Both the position numbers and the translations under genes were made by a program. Of a DNA stretch of 64,000 nucleotides, positions 29,340-38,460 are shown piece by piece; the stretch's first letter is position 1, and every line of letters begins with the position of its first letter. Source of the stretch: Bradyrhizobium frederickii. Its GTDB lineage: Bacteria; Pseudomonadota; Alphaproteobacteria; Rhizobiales; Xanthobacteraceae. The stretch covers positions 62,001-126,000 of the forward strand of contig NZ_SPQS01000007.1 in assembly GCF_004570865.1 (NCBI RefSeq), written 5' to 3'. The notes beneath the pieces were generated by a model. That model worked only from the letters and a program-made list of their open reading frames with translations. It was not told the origin of the DNA and searched no databases.

Positions 29340-32300
29340 GAGGCCTCCCGCAGCGCCGCGGCGATCGAGTTGCGACGCGTCTGCCACAACGCCGCATCGT
29401 GCAGGCGCGCAAAACAGGTCTGCATCGCGGCGAGCGCCGACGGATTTTCGCGCGCCATGAAAGCACGGATATCGTCATTGCCGAGCGTCGCATCGTAATA
29501 GAGATCGAACAGATGTGGCGGCACGGCGCCGGCAAGATGGGCGAAGGCGGCCATGTGCTCCAGCGTCGCGGCGATCTCGGCGGCGCCGCGAAAACCATGA
29601 CGCATCATGCCGGCGATCCAGGCCGGATTGGCGGCGCGCGCCCGGACGACGCGGGAAATCTCCTCGGTCAGCGTACGCGCGTGCGGCTGTTCGGGACGTG
29701 TCGTGTCGAGGTGATAGAGCGCCGGTCCTGCCGCACCGAGATGCGCTGCGGCCGCCGCAATGCCGGCTTCATGCGCGGCATAGTCGGCGGCGAGCAGCAG
29801 GTCGGTTTCCGGCAAATCCTGGACGTGGACGAAGGCGTCGGCAGAGGCAAGCCGCGCCTCGATCCCGGCGCGATCGTGCTGCATCTCGCCATCGACCGCG
29901 AATGCCCAGGACGAGGCCGACAGCCAGGCTTCGCCGGCGGCCTCGCGCGTCTCCGGCGTGAACGCATCGGGGATCGCCGAGAGGCCGACACCATATTGGC
30001 CGGGACGCGGCGCGAACACACGGGAGACGCGGTGGCGATACGGATTCTCCTCGCCCTCGTCCTCGCGCGCGGCGAGCGCCTCGGAGGCGGCCTCGAACAA
30101 TTGCGCAAGGCCCGAAAAAACGTCGCGGAACAGGCCCGACACCCGCAACGTGACGTCGATGCGGGGGCGGCCGAGCTCGGCCGGGGCGATGATGTCATAG
30201 CCGGTGACGCGGCCCGAGGCGTGATCCCAGCGCGGCGCGAGGCCGGCCAGATGCAGCGCCATCGCAAATTCCTCGCCCGCCGTGCGCATCGTCGCCGAGC
30301 CCCAGAGATCGACGACGAGGCCCTTCGGCCAGTCGCCATGATCCTGCAGGTGACGGCGCAGCAGCTCCTCGGCGAGTTTTATCCCTTGCGCATGCGCCGA
30401 CGGGGTCGGCACCGCGCGCGGGTCGACGGCAAAGAGATTGCGCCCGGTCGGCAGCACGTCCTGGCGGCCGCGATAGGGCGAGCCCGACGGCCCGGGTGCG
30501 ACGCGCTTGCCGCCAAGTGCGGAACGCAGCGCATCGCGCTCGGCGTCGCCGCAGGCGCCGCGGCCGAACACATGGAGGCCGTCGCCGAACTGGCTTTCCT
30601 TGAGATCGCAGACGAAGCGATCGATCCGTGGAATGGCTTCGGCCGGCGCGGCCGAGGCATCGAGGCCGAGATCGTCTTCGAGACCTGCCGCGCGTGCCTC
30701 GTCGCGGATCGCCGCGATCAACCGCTGGCGGCGCGCGGGATCGAGACCATCGGCGGTCGAATATTCGTCGAGCAGACGTTCGAGCCGCCGCAACCCCTCC
30801 GGCACCACAGATTGCGCGAGCGGCGGCGGCAGATGGCCGATGGTGACCGCACCGATGCGGCGCTTGGCCTGCGCGGCTTCACCGGGATCGTTGACGATGA
30901 AGGGATAGATGACGGGCAGATCGCCGATCAGCGCTTCCGGCCAGCACGCGGACGACAGCGCGACGGATTTTCCGGGCAGCCATTCCAGCGTGCCATGCGC
31001 GCCCATATGCACGACGGCATCGATCCCCTGCGCGCGGAGCCAGAGATAGAACGCGACATAAGCGTGGCGCGGCGTGCGGGCGAGATCGTGATAATCGGCA
31101 TCGCGCGTGACCGCATCGCCCCGCTCCGGCTGCACCGCGATGATGGACCGGCCGCTTGCGATGGCCGCGAATTGAAACGCACCGCCGTTGCAGCTCGGAT
31201 CGATTTCCGGCGCGCCCCAGGCCTGCGCGAGATCGTCTTGCAGGGATTGCGGCAGGCGCGAAAGGGCCGCGCGATAATCGGCCACGTTCCAGGCGAGCTT
31301 CTGCTTCAAGAGAGTCCCACCGAGTGCTTGAACCGGCGCAGCAGCGAAGCCGGCCTCGGTGAGATCGGACAGTAATGCTTCCACCGAAGCCAGCGCATCG
31401 AGCCCGACCGCATGCGCGATCTGGTGCGGCCGACCCGGATAATTCGAGAGCACGATCGCCACCCGTTTCTCGGCGGCGGGCTTCTGTGCAAGTCGCCGCC
31501 AGGCCGCAACGCGCGCGGTGACGGCCTTGACGCGCTCATCGTCGGGCCCGTGCGCCAGATGGGCGAATTGCAGATCGGGATCGCGCATCCCTGCCGACTT
31601 GAAGCTCACAACGCCGGCGAACAGCCGGCCGTCGACCTCGGGCAGCACCACATGCATCGCGAGATCGCCGGGCGAGAGACCTCGCAGCGACTCTGCCCAA
31701 TCCTCGCGCCGCGCCGTCGAGAGCGCGACCTGGAACACCGGACAGGATGCGGCATCGAACGGCGTCGTGCCATCGTCGCCGATGGCCGAGAACGCCGTCG
31801 CATTGACGATCGCGGCCGGAGGATTATGCGCGAGATGCGCGCGCAACCAATCGGCAACGCCCGGCGCCTTCAAAGAGGTGACGAACGCGCCATATGCGTC
31901 AAAGCCCTTCTCGCGCAGCGCGGCGATCAGGGCATCGACCGGGCCTGCATCTGCGGCGGTAAGGTACGAGCGATAGAACGTCACCAGCGCGAGCGGCCTG
32001 TCCTCACGCGAGGCCGGCGCAGCAATGACGCCGCGCGTGGGATCGTAGAAGCCCATCTCCGGCACGGTCAGCTCGCCGGTGACGGGCCCGGCATAAAGCC
32101 CCGAGGCCAGTGCGAGCTGCGCGATCGCCGCTTGCGCGGCGACCGGGCCGCCGGTGTCGCAGAGCACCTTGAGCCGGCGCAGCGTCGAGACCGGCAAGGT
32201 CGAATATGAATCGAGCCGCGTGTCATCGCGACCGTCGGCCGGCAGCACGGCGAGCACGATGTTGCGGTCCTTCGCGAGCTGTTGGAGCGCAGCGAGCCCG

Positions 32301-32584
32301 TATTGCCAATAGGATTCGCCGCCGATCAGCCGCACCAGAATGCCGCGCGCCTGCGACAGCGTCTTTTCGATGTAGGTGTCGACGGACAGCGGATGACGCA
32401 GCTCCGCGAGATTGGCGAGCCGCAGCGACGGCAGGCTATCGCGGCCCCGGCGCCAGCCGGCAGCGAACGCGGCAAGGTCGGAATCCGAATACGAGAGCAC
32501 CACGAGATCGGCCGGGTCCTGGCCGATGTCTCTGGGTGTCGCGGTCTCCTCCAGACCGCGGCTCTCGCGGAAGACGACGTGCAT
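29336..32584 (-). CDS. cobN: Cobaltochelatase subunit CobN
   Basis: A 1082-residue large subunit of the ATP-dependent aerobic cobaltochelatase, homologous to the magnesium chelatase H subunit. It has HMGAHGTLEWLPGKSVAL, VIYPFIVNDPGEAAQAKRR and the C-terminal YGVGLSAIPDAFTPETREAAGEAW. It inserts Co2+ into hydrogenobyrinic acid a,c-diamide together with CobS and CobT (AAA-type subunits), which are not in this window. It is preceded by cobW, whose stop overlaps its start by one base, which implies coupled synthesis. Confidence 0.95.
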   Translation of the reverse strand: MHVVFRESRGLEETATPRDIGQDPADLVVLSYSDSDLAAFAAGWRRGRDSLPSLRLANLAELRHPLSVDTYIEKTLSQARGILVRLIGGESYWQYGLAALQQLAKDRNIVLAVLPADGRDDTRLDSYSTLPVSTLRRLKVLCDTGGPVAAQAAIAQLALASGLYAGPVTGELTVPEMGFYDPTRGVIAAPASREDRPLALVTFYRSYLTAADAGPVDALIAALREKGFDAYGAFVTSLKAPGVADWLRAHLAHNPPAAIVNATAFSAIGDDGTTPFDAASCPVFQVALSTARREDWAESLRGLSPGDLAMHVVLPEVDGRLFAGVVSFKSAGMRDPDLQFAHLAHGPDDERVKAVTARVAAWRRLAQKPAAEKRVAIVLSNYPGRPHQIAHAVGLDALASVEALLSDLTEAGFAAAPVQALGGTLLKQKLAWNVADYRAALSRLPQSLQDDLAQAWGAPEIDPSCNGGAFQFAAIASGRSIIAVQPERGDAVTRDADYHDLARTPRHAYVAFYLWLRAQGIDAVVHMGAHGTLEWLPGKSVALSSACWPEALIGDLPVIYPFIVNDPGEAAQAKRRIGAVTIGHLPPPLAQSVVPEGLRRLERLLDEYSTADGLDPARRQRLIAAIRDEARAAGLEDDLGLDASAAPAEAIPRIDRFVCDLKESQFGDGLHVFGRGACGDAERDALRSALGGKRVAPGPSGSPYRGRQDVLPTGRNLFAVDPRAVPTPSAHAQGIKLAEELLRRHLQDHGDWPKGLVVDLWGSATMRTAGEEFAMALHLAGLAPRWDHASGRVTGYDIIAPAELGRPRIDVTLRVSGLFRDVFSGLAQLFEAASEALAAREDEGEENPYRHRVSRVFAPRPGQYGVGLSAIPDAFTPETREAAGEAWLSASSWAFAVDGEMQHDRAGIEARLASADAFVHVQDLPETDLLLAADYAAHEAGIAAAAAHLGAAGPALYHLDTTRPEQPHARTLTEEISRVVRARAANPAWIAGMMRHGFRGAAEIAATLEHMAAFAHLAGAVPPHLFDLYYDATLGNDDIRAFMARENPSALAAMQTCFARLHDAALWQTRRNSIAAALREAS

Positions 32585-33618
32585 CAGATACCAAGTCCTG
32601 ACCTGATCGCGGCCTCATCGATATCGCCGTGCTCGCCGATCACGACGAGCTTGGACTGCCTGAGACCTGCGCCCCAGGGCTTGTCGAACTGGTGGCGCAC
32701 GCGCTCGCCCACGGCCTGAAGCAAGAGACGCATCGGCTTGCCCGCGACCGCGATATAGCCCTTGGCGCGCAGCACGTTCTGCTCGCGCGCTAGGCGCTGC
32801 ACGGAGGCAACGAGCGTATCGATGTCGGCGACTTCCGGAAGGTCGATCACGACGGAAGCGAAATCGTCATGCTCGTGCTCCTCCTCGCCGTCATGATGCG
32901 AGGGGCGCGCGGCGAGATCGTTCTCCGCGGCAGCGCCGAGGCCGAGGATGACGCGGGCGTCGATCGCGCCGTCGGTGACGGGCAGCATCGGCACGCGGCG
33001 CGGCATCTCGGCCGTGATCGCCGCCCTGGCGGCTTCGATGCCGGCCGCGCCCGCGAGATCGGCCTTGGTCAGCAGCACGATGTCGGCGCAGGCGATCTGG
33101 TCCTCGAACACTTCCGACAGCGGCGTCTCGTGGTCGAGATTGGCGTCGGCCGCGCGCTGCGCCTCGACGGCGTCAGGATCGGGCGCGAAGCGGCCCGCCG
33201 CCACGGCCTCGGCATCGGCGAGTGCGATCACGCCGTCGACCGTGATGCGCGAGCGGATCTGTGGCCAGTCGAACGCCTTCAGCAGCGGCTTCGGCAGCGC
33301 CAGGCCCGAGGTCTCGATCAGGATGTGATCGGGCCGCACCGGCCGCGCCAGCAATTTCTCCATCGTCGGAATGAAATCGTCGGCAACGGTGCAGCAGATG
33401 CAGCCATTGGCGAGCTCGACGATGTTCTCTTCCGGGCAGTTCGCATCGGCGCAGGACTTCAGGATCTCGCCGTCGACGCCCTCGCTGCCGAACTCGTTGA
33501 CGAGCACGGCGAGCTTCTTGCCGTTGGGATTTGCGAGAAGATGCTGGATCAGCGTCGTCTTGCCGGAGCCGAGGAAACCGGTGACCACCGTGACCGGGAC
33601 TTTTGCGAGCGAGCTCAT
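32584..33618 (-). CDS. cobW: CobW-family GTPase (metal chaperone)
   Basis: A 344-residue G3E P-loop GTPase. Walker A is in TGFLGSGKTTLIQHLL and the CxCC metal site in NGCICCTVADDF. A His/Asp/Glu-rich loop (SHHDGEEEHEHDD) follows, then a CobW C-terminal domain. CobW proteins bind Co(II) with GTP and are proposed to hand it to the chelatase; position directly before cobN fits. The start overlaps the DUF1636 stop by four bases (33615-33618). A longer in-frame extension into the DUF1636 gene was rejected. Confidence 0.94.
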   Translation of the reverse strand: MSSLAKVPVTVVTGFLGSGKTTLIQHLLANPNGKKLAVLVNEFGSEGVDGEILKSCADANCPEENIVELANGCICCTVADDFIPTMEKLLARPVRPDHILIETSGLALPKPLLKAFDWPQIRSRITVDGVIALADAEAVAAGRFAPDPDAVEAQRAADANLDHETPLSEVFEDQIACADIVLLTKADLAGAAGIEAARAAITAEMPRRVPMLPVTDGAIDARVILGLGAAAENDLAARPSHHDGEEEHEHDDFASVVIDLPEVADIDTLVASVQRLAREQNVLRAKGYIAVAGKPMRLLLQAVGERVRHQFDKPWGAGLRQSKLVVIGEHGDIDEAAIRSGLGI

Positions 33619-33989
33619 TCGGCGGCCTCCGGCACGATTGCAATGGGGGGAATGCGGGCAAGCGACTGCTTGCGGAAGATTTCGGGGCGGCTGCGCCAGG
33701 GCACGAGCCCGTCCGGCGCGGCCGCATAGGCCGCAGCGCCCGCGACAACGTCCTGCGCATTCGCATCCGACAGGCGGCCATAGACATAGGACCAGCGGCC
33801 GGGTGCGCTCAGCGCCACCGAGCAGCCCTGGCTGCAGGCCGACAGGCATTCGACGGGAACCACATTGACGCCGTCGGGCACGCCGGCGTCGAGGATCGCA
33901 CCATGCAGGCGCTTGCCGGGCGTGGTCTCGCCCTCGCCAAGCGTCTGGCCGGCACGGCAGGTGATGCAGACGTGAAGTGTGACGGTCAT
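33615..33989 (-). CDS. DUF1636 protein, thioredoxin-like Cys-rich metal-binding candidate
   Basis: A 124-residue protein that begins TVTLHVCITCRAGQTL and has VECLSACSQGCSVALS, so the spacing CxxC...CxxxCxxxC resembles thioredoxin-like 2Fe-2S ferredoxins. This family (DUF1636) occurs in cobalamin operons but has no assigned role that I know of. It is the first gene after riboswitch 3 and is coupled to cobW and cobN, which suggests cobalt handling or an electron-transfer task. Its SD and start codon are buried in an 8-bp hairpin. Confidence 0.85.
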   Translation of the reverse strand: MTVTLHVCITCRAGQTLGEGETTPGKRLHGAILDAGVPDGVNVVPVECLSACSQGCSVALSAPGRWSYVYGRLSDANAQDVVAGAAAYAAAPDGLVPWRSRPEIFRKQSLARIPPIAIVPEAAE

Positions 33990-34019
33990 CGCCTCTTCCA
34001 GATAACAGCGGGAGGCGAT
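33988..34019 (-). promoter_or_regulatory. SD/AUG-sequestering hairpin (riboswitch 3 expression platform)
   Basis: The minus-strand RNA carries AUCGCCUC, a 16-base loop and GAGGCGAU. This is a perfect 8-bp stem whose 3' arm includes the GAGG Shine-Dalgarno and the first two bases of the DUF1636 AUG. It fits a translational off state under B12. Confidence 0.75.
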
Positions 34020-34098
34020 GAGGCACACGGACCGTTCGTCAGAAGGCCCGTTTCCCCGTCGCGGAACACCCCGTCCGCCGGTCCAAAACTCGTCCGCG

Positions 34099-34271
34099 CT
34101 GGCAGGTCTCCCGGCTTGCGGAGCAGGGTTTTGCCCTTCGATCCCCGCCTTCCCGATTCCCTGGGGAATCAGTGGCTTTGGGCATCTCTCCGGTCACGGT
34201 CGCGGGGGCGGCTGCAGTTTGGACCCAAATCTTGCCGATTCGGACCCTATCGCATTCCCTCTTCGCCTGTC
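34099..34271 (-). ncRNA. Cobalamin riboswitch 3 (DUF1636-cobW-cobN operon)
   Basis: The minus-strand RNA has GGGAAUGCGAUAGGG, CCCCCGCGACCGUGACCGG, GCCACUGAUU, UCGGGAAGGCGGGG and the B12 box CGCAAGCCGGGAGACCUGCC (34120-34101). CAGG and CCUG can close P1. It controls at least seven genes down to cobJ. Confidence 0.94.
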
Positions 34272-34292
34272 ATAGGACAGGAACCAACGCCG

Positions 34293-34325
34293 GGCCACCA
34301 TTTGCCGGTGGCCGCCTCTTGTCAA
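34293..34325 (-). promoter_or_regulatory. Divergent cobO / riboswitch-3 promoter with palindrome
   Basis: A consensus -35 TTGACA reads on the minus strand at 34325-34320. Just downstream lies the perfect inverted repeat GGCCACC-ATTTGCC-GGTGGCC (34293-34313), placed over the expected -10. It could be an operator shared with cobO. No good -10 is seen. Confidence 0.35.
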
Positions 34326-34343
34326 GCCGAAGGACCGGATCCA

Positions 34344-34979
34344 ATGACGCCTGAACCGGACACCCAAACACCTGAGGAAACCGACGCCCGGCACGCCCAG
34401 AAAATGGCGAAGAAGAAAGCCGCCCGCGACAAGATCATGGCGACCAAGAGCGGCGAAAAGGGCCTCATCATCGTCCACACCGGCGCCGGCAAGGGCAAGT
34501 CCTCTTCCGCCTTCGGCATGATCGTGCGTTGCGTCGCCCATGGCTTCCCCTGCGCGGTGGTGCAATTCATCAAGGGCGCCTGGGACACCGGCGAGCGCCG
34601 CCTGCTCACCGGCCATTTCGGCGAGCTCTGCCAGTTCCATGCGATGGGCGAAGGCTTCACCTGGGAGACGCAGGACCGCGCCCGCGACATCGCCGCGGCG
34701 CGCGCCGGCTGGGAGAAGGCCAAGGAGCTGATCCTCGATGAGAACTTGCGCATGGTCGTGCTCGACGAGATCAACATCGCGCTGCGTTACGATTACCTCG
34801 ACATCGCCGAGGTCGTCGACTTCCTGACCACCTCGAAGCCGCCGATGACTCACGTCGTGCTCACCGGGCGCAACGCCAAGGACGAGCTGATCGAGATCGC
34901 CGACCTCGTCACCGAGATGACGCTGGTCAAGCATCCCTTCCGCTCCGGCATCAAGGCGCAGGCCGGCGTCGAGTTCTGA
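34344..34979 (+). CDS. cobO: Cob(I)yrinic acid a,c-diamide adenosyltransferase
   Basis: A 211-residue CobA/CobO/BtuR-type corrinoid adenosyltransferase. The P-loop is in IVHTGAGKGKSSSAFGM, then VVQFIKGAWDTGERR, MVVLDEINIALRYDYLD and VLTGRNAKDELIEIADLVTE. A Lys-rich N-terminal tail (KMAKKKAARDK) precedes the fold. It attaches the adenosyl ligand to Co(I). AAGGA lies nine bases before the ATG. It is divergent from the riboswitch-3 operon and leads cobQ by six bases. Confidence 0.95.
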   Translation: MTPEPDTQTPEETDARHAQKMAKKKAARDKIMATKSGEKGLIIVHTGAGKGKSSSAFGMIVRCVAHGFPCAVVQFIKGAWDTGERRLLTGHFGELCQFHAMGEGFTWETQDRARDIAAARAGWEKAKELILDENLRMVVLDEINIALRYDYLDIAEVVDFLTTSKPPMTHVVLTGRNAKDELIEIADLVTEMTLVKHPFRSGIKAQAGVEF

Positions 34980-34985
34980 ACCACG

Positions 34986-36434
34986 ATGGCGCGCGCGCTG
35001 ATGATCCAGGGAGCCGGTTCCGACGTGGGCAAATCGCTCATCGTCGCCGGCCTCGCGCGCGCGTTCACGCGGCGGGACTTGCGCGTGCTCCCGTTCAAGC
35101 CGCAGAACATGTCGAACAACGCGGCTGTCACGATCGACGGCGGCGAGATCGGCCGCGCCCAGGCATTGCAGGCGCTCGCCGCAGGCGTGGAGCCGCACAC
35201 CGACATGAACCCGGTGCTGCTGAAGCCCGAGACCGATGTCGGCGCGCAGGTCATCGTTCACGGCAAACGCATTGCCACGGCGCGTGCGCGCGACTACGCG
35301 GCTATGAAGCCATCATTGATGGGCGCGGTGCTGGAGAGCTTCGAGCGCCTGAAGGCGCGCGCCGATCTCGTGCTGGTCGAGGGCGCCGGCAGTCCGGCCG
35401 AAGTCAACCTGCGCAAGTCCGACATCGCCAATATGGGCTTTGCCCGCAAGGCGGACGTGCCGGTCGTGCTGGTCGGCGACATCGACCGCGGCGGCGTCAT
35501 CGCGCAGCTCGTCGGCATCAAGACGGTGATCGACCCCGACGATGCCGCCATGGTCCAGGGTTTTGTCATCAACAAGTTCCGCGGCGATCCCACCCTGTTC
35601 GACGACGGCTACAGGCTGATCGAACAAAAGACCGCCTGGCGCGGCTTCGGCGTGCTGCCCTGGTTCGCCCGCGCCGGCGAGCTGCCGGCCGAGGACGCGC
35701 TGGGCCTGAGCGACGCGCGCAAGCCTGGCCAATGCAAGATCGCCTGTCTTGCGCTGTCGCGGATCGCCAATTTCGACGATCTCGATCCGCTGAAGCTAGA
35801 GCCTGGCGTCGATCTCGTCATGGTGCGCCCGGGTGAAGCGATTCCGGGCGACGTGCGCCTCGTCATCATCCCCGGCTCGAAATCCACCCGCGGCGATCTC
35901 GCCTTTTTGCGCGCGCAGGGCTGGGACATCGACCTGCTCGCACACCATCGCCGCGGCGGCCACGTGCTCGGCCTCTGCGGCGGCTATCAGATGCTGGGGC
36001 GCAGCGTTGCTGACCCTGATGGCATCGAAGGGCCCGCGGGCGATACGCCGGGACTTGGGCTGCTCGATGTCGAGACGGTGATGAGCCCGCAGAAGACGCT
36101 GACGCGTGTCGCGGCCGTGCATGCCGCCACGAAGCAGGCGATCGAGGCTTACGAAATCCACATCGGGCGCACCGACGGACCGGATCGCATCCGCCCCTTC
36201 GCGACGCTGAACGGGGAGCCGGAAGGCGCGGTCTCGCGCGACGGCCGCGTGCAGGGCAGCTATCTGCACGGCCTGTTCACGTCGGATGATTTCCGCAAGG
36301 CGTATCTGGCCAAGCTCGACATTCCCGCCGGCAACGAGCCGTATATGGCCCGGGTCGAAAGCGCGCTCGAGGCGCTGGCCGATCACATCGAAAAACATCT
36401 CGACGTCGCAGGCCTGCTCGCGCTAGCGCGCTAG
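34986..36434 (+). CDS. cobQ: Adenosylcobyric acid synthase (glutamine-hydrolysing)
   Basis: A 482-residue amidase of the CobQ/CbiP family. The N-terminal P-loop domain has [17 protein letters not shown] and [14 protein letters not shown]. The C-terminal glutaminase domain has Cys in [12 protein letters not shown] and His in GSYLHGLF. It amidates side chains b, d, e and g. Its last 12 bases overlap the end of the convergent aminotransferase gene. Confidence 0.96.
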   Translation: MARALMIQGAGSDVGKSLIVAGLARAFTRRDLRVLPFKPQNMSNNAAVTIDGGEIGRAQALQALAAGVEPHTDMNPVLLKPETDVGAQVIVHGKRIATARARDYAAMKPSLMGAVLESFERLKARADLVLVEGAGSPAEVNLRKSDIANMGFARKADVPVVLVGDIDRGGVIAQLVGIKTVIDPDDAAMVQGFVINKFRGDPTLFDDGYRLIEQKTAWRGFGVLPWFARAGELPAEDALGLSDARKPGQCKIACLALSRIANFDDLDPLKLEPGVDLVMVRPGEAIPGDVRLVIIPGSKSTRGDLAFLRAQGWDIDLLAHHRRGGHVLGLCGGYQMLGRSVADPDGIEGPAGDTPGLGLLDVETVMSPQKTLTRVAAVHAATKQAIEAYEIHIGRTDGPDRIRPFATLNGEPEGAVSRDGRVQGSYLHGLFTSDDFRKAYLAKLDIPAGNEPYMARVESALEALADHIEKHLDVAGLLALAR

Positions 36435-37385
36435 GGCTTCGGCGAGGCGCGTCCATTCGGCTTCGCTGCCGGGAAGCCCGAGGCGCAGCCATGTCGGCTG
36501 TTGTGCAAACACGCGTGACCAGATCTGGCCATGAGCCAGGTTCTCCTGCGCAGCACGTGCGTCAGGCGTCTCGTAAAGACGAAACAGCGGGGTGCCGCCG
36601 ACCAAGGTCCAGCCCTGCACTCGCGCCATCTCGTCGAGGCGAACGCAGTCGCGGGCAAGCCGCGCGGATGTGGCCTCGGCCCAGGCATCGTCATGCAGCG
36701 CGCGACAACCGATTGCGATCGCTGCCCCTGAGACCGGCCATGGCCCTGAAGCCGCCGCGAGCTTGGCCACATCAGCCGCATCGCCAAGAGCAAAGCCCAG
36801 CCGCAGGCCGGCAAGGCCATAAAACTTTCCGAACGAGCGCAGGACCAGCAGCCCCGGCCGTCCCGCCTCAGGTGCAAGCGACAGCGGAACCGCGTCGGCA
36901 AAGCTCTCGTCGATCACGAGACGGCCGACGCGCGGCAGCAGCGCCAGCAAGTCCTTTGGCGCATGAGTCCGGCCGTCGGGATTGTTGGGATTGACGACGA
37001 CGGCGAGGTCGGCGCCCGCCAGCGCGTCGAGCTCGCCGGCCTCCTGAACATTCCAGCCCGCGGCCGACAGCACGCCGGCATATTCATTATAGGTCGGCGC
37101 GAGGATGCGCGCGCGGCCGGGCGGCGCGAGTTGCGGCAGCAATTGAATGGCGGCCTGCGCGCCGCCGAGCGCGACGATCGGCGCGCTGGTGCGGTAGGCG
37201 TGCCGCGCGGCCTGATGAAGAGCGTCGATCTCGGCGCGCGAGGGCAGCGCGCTCCACGCACGCGCGCTCAGCTCGCCGACGGGATAAGGCGACCGGTTGA
37301 TCCCGGTCGACAGATCGATCCAGTGCTCGGCGCGTCCGCCAAAACGCTCTTGGGCTTGATCGAGATTTCCACCGTGCTCGCGCAT
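36423..37385 (-). CDS. cobC: CobC-type PLP enzyme (threonine-phosphate decarboxylase-like)
   Basis: A 320-residue fold-type I aminotransferase homologue. [13 protein letters not shown] at the N-terminus, [13 protein letters not shown] and the PLP lysine in [16 protein letters not shown] are the CobC/CobD signature. It supplies (R)-1-amino-2-propanol phosphate or equivalent for the lower loop. It is unrelated to the phosphatase cobC at 17602. The start may instead be a GTG at 37400, which would overlap the CbiB stop as GTGA; the ATG used here leaves a near-abutting GGAG. Confidence 0.92.
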   Translation of the reverse strand: MREHGGNLDQAQERFGGRAEHWIDLSTGINRSPYPVGELSARAWSALPSRAEIDALHQAARHAYRTSAPIVALGGAQAAIQLLPQLAPPGRARILAPTYNEYAGVLSAAGWNVQEAGELDALAGADLAVVVNPNNPDGRTHAPKDLLALLPRVGRLVIDESFADAVPLSLAPEAGRPGLLVLRSFGKFYGLAGLRLGFALGDAADVAKLAAASGPWPVSGAAIAIGCRALHDDAWAEATSARLARDCVRLDEMARVQGWTLVGGTPLFRLYETPDARAAQENLAHGQIWSRVFAQQPTWLRLGLPGSEAEWTRLAEALAR

Positions 37386-37396
37386 GCTCCGTTCTT

Positions 37397-38338
37397 TCAC
37401 GCGAAGGCCAGGATCGCAAGCACGCCGGCGAGCAGCAGCATGGCACGACGGTAGACCGTTAGTCCCTCGCCGATATCCGCGGCAAGCGGATTGCGCGCGC
37501 CCTCGTTGAGCCAGGGTTCGTTCGTGATGCTGCCCTGATAGATGCGGGGACCGCTGAGCCGTACGCCAAGTGCGCCGGCCATCGCCGCTTCGGGCCAGCC
37601 GGCATTGGGCGAGCGGTGACGGCGCGCATCGCGCGTCATGCTTGACAGCGCCTCGGACCGCCTTGGCGCCAGCAGCACGAACAGAAATCCGGTCAGGCGC
37701 GCCGGAATGAAATTGGCGACATCGTCGATGCGCGCCGCGGCCCAGCCGAAGGCTTCGTGCCGCTCGCTGCGATGGCCGATCATGGAGTCCAGCGTATTGA
37801 TCGCCTTGTAACCCAAAATGCCCGGAAGGCCGAACAGCGCGCCCCAGAACACCGGCGCAACGATGCCGTCCGAGGCGTTTTCCGCGAGGCTCTCGATCGC
37901 CGCACGCGCGATTCCGGCCTCATCGAGCGCTGTGGGATCGCGACCGACGATCCGCGAGACCGCCTCGCGTGCGGCGGCGATGTCGCCGGCGCGCAGCGGC
38001 TTCGCCACGGCAGCCACATGATCATGCAGCGAACGCAGCGCGACCAGCGGCCAGGAGAGGATGCCAACCAGCACGATCTCGATCCAACCCTTGGGAAGCA
38101 AGGACTGAATCATCCAGCCGATCACAACGGAGACTGCAATCACCAAAAGCGCTCCGGCGATGCCGGCCGCACGGCGCAGCGCCGGGGGATCGGCTGCACG
38201 ATTCCAGCTGCGATCGATGGCGCCGATCAGCCGGCCCAGCCAGGTCACGGGATGACCGACGCGCGCGAACAGCCCTGACGGCCAGCCCAGGAAGGCGTCC
38301 ACCGCCATCGCCACCACCATCGCGCCCGCAAAGCCCAA
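37397..38338 (-). CDS. cobD: Adenosylcobinamide-phosphate synthase (CbiB/CobD)
   Basis: A 313-residue integral membrane protein. It has DAFLGWPSGLFARVGHPVTW, LAENASDGIVAPVFWGALFG, INTLDSMIGHRSERHEAFGW and PSPNAGWPEA-like RSPNAGWPEAAMAGAL, all CbiB landmarks. It joins the aminopropanol linker to adenosylcobyric acid. I infer a TTG start at 38338 because AGGAGG lies five bases upstream; an ATG six codons later and a GTG 20 codons earlier lack an SD. Confidence 0.93.
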   Translation of the reverse strand: MGFAGAMVVAMAVDAFLGWPSGLFARVGHPVTWLGRLIGAIDRSWNRAADPPALRRAAGIAGALLVIAVSVVIGWMIQSLLPKGWIEIVLVGILSWPLVALRSLHDHVAAVAKPLRAGDIAAAREAVSRIVGRDPTALDEAGIARAAIESLAENASDGIVAPVFWGALFGLPGILGYKAINTLDSMIGHRSERHEAFGWAAARIDDVANFIPARLTGFLFVLLAPRRSEALSSMTRDARRHRSPNAGWPEAAMAGALGVRLSGPRIYQGSITNEPWLNEGARNPLAADIGEGLTVYRRAMLLLAGVLAILAFA

Positions 38339-38460
38339 TCCTGCCTCCTGTCCCCGCCCCTGTTGCGCAAAGCAAGGCGCGAGCGCAAGCCCCTCCACGC
38401 CCGATTTCGGCTTTGTCTTTGGCCGCGATTGGTGGTTAGTCAGGCCTCCAGGAGACCTTC

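Noticed and set aside
29399-31375. Long plus-strand open frame opposite cobN (about 658 codons)
   Set aside because: Low-complexity basic translation, no recognisable domain, no ribosome-binding site; cobN is clear on the other strand.
33619-34026. CobW with an N-terminal extension through the DUF1636 gene
   Set aside because: The extension is the wrong frame of the DUF1636 gene; CobW homologues start just before the GFLGSGKTT P-loop.
17341-34271. The three similar GC-rich blocks as a repeat family or CRISPR-like array
   Set aside because: They share the conserved B12-box and aptamer order and each lies before a transport or cob gene; they are riboswitches.
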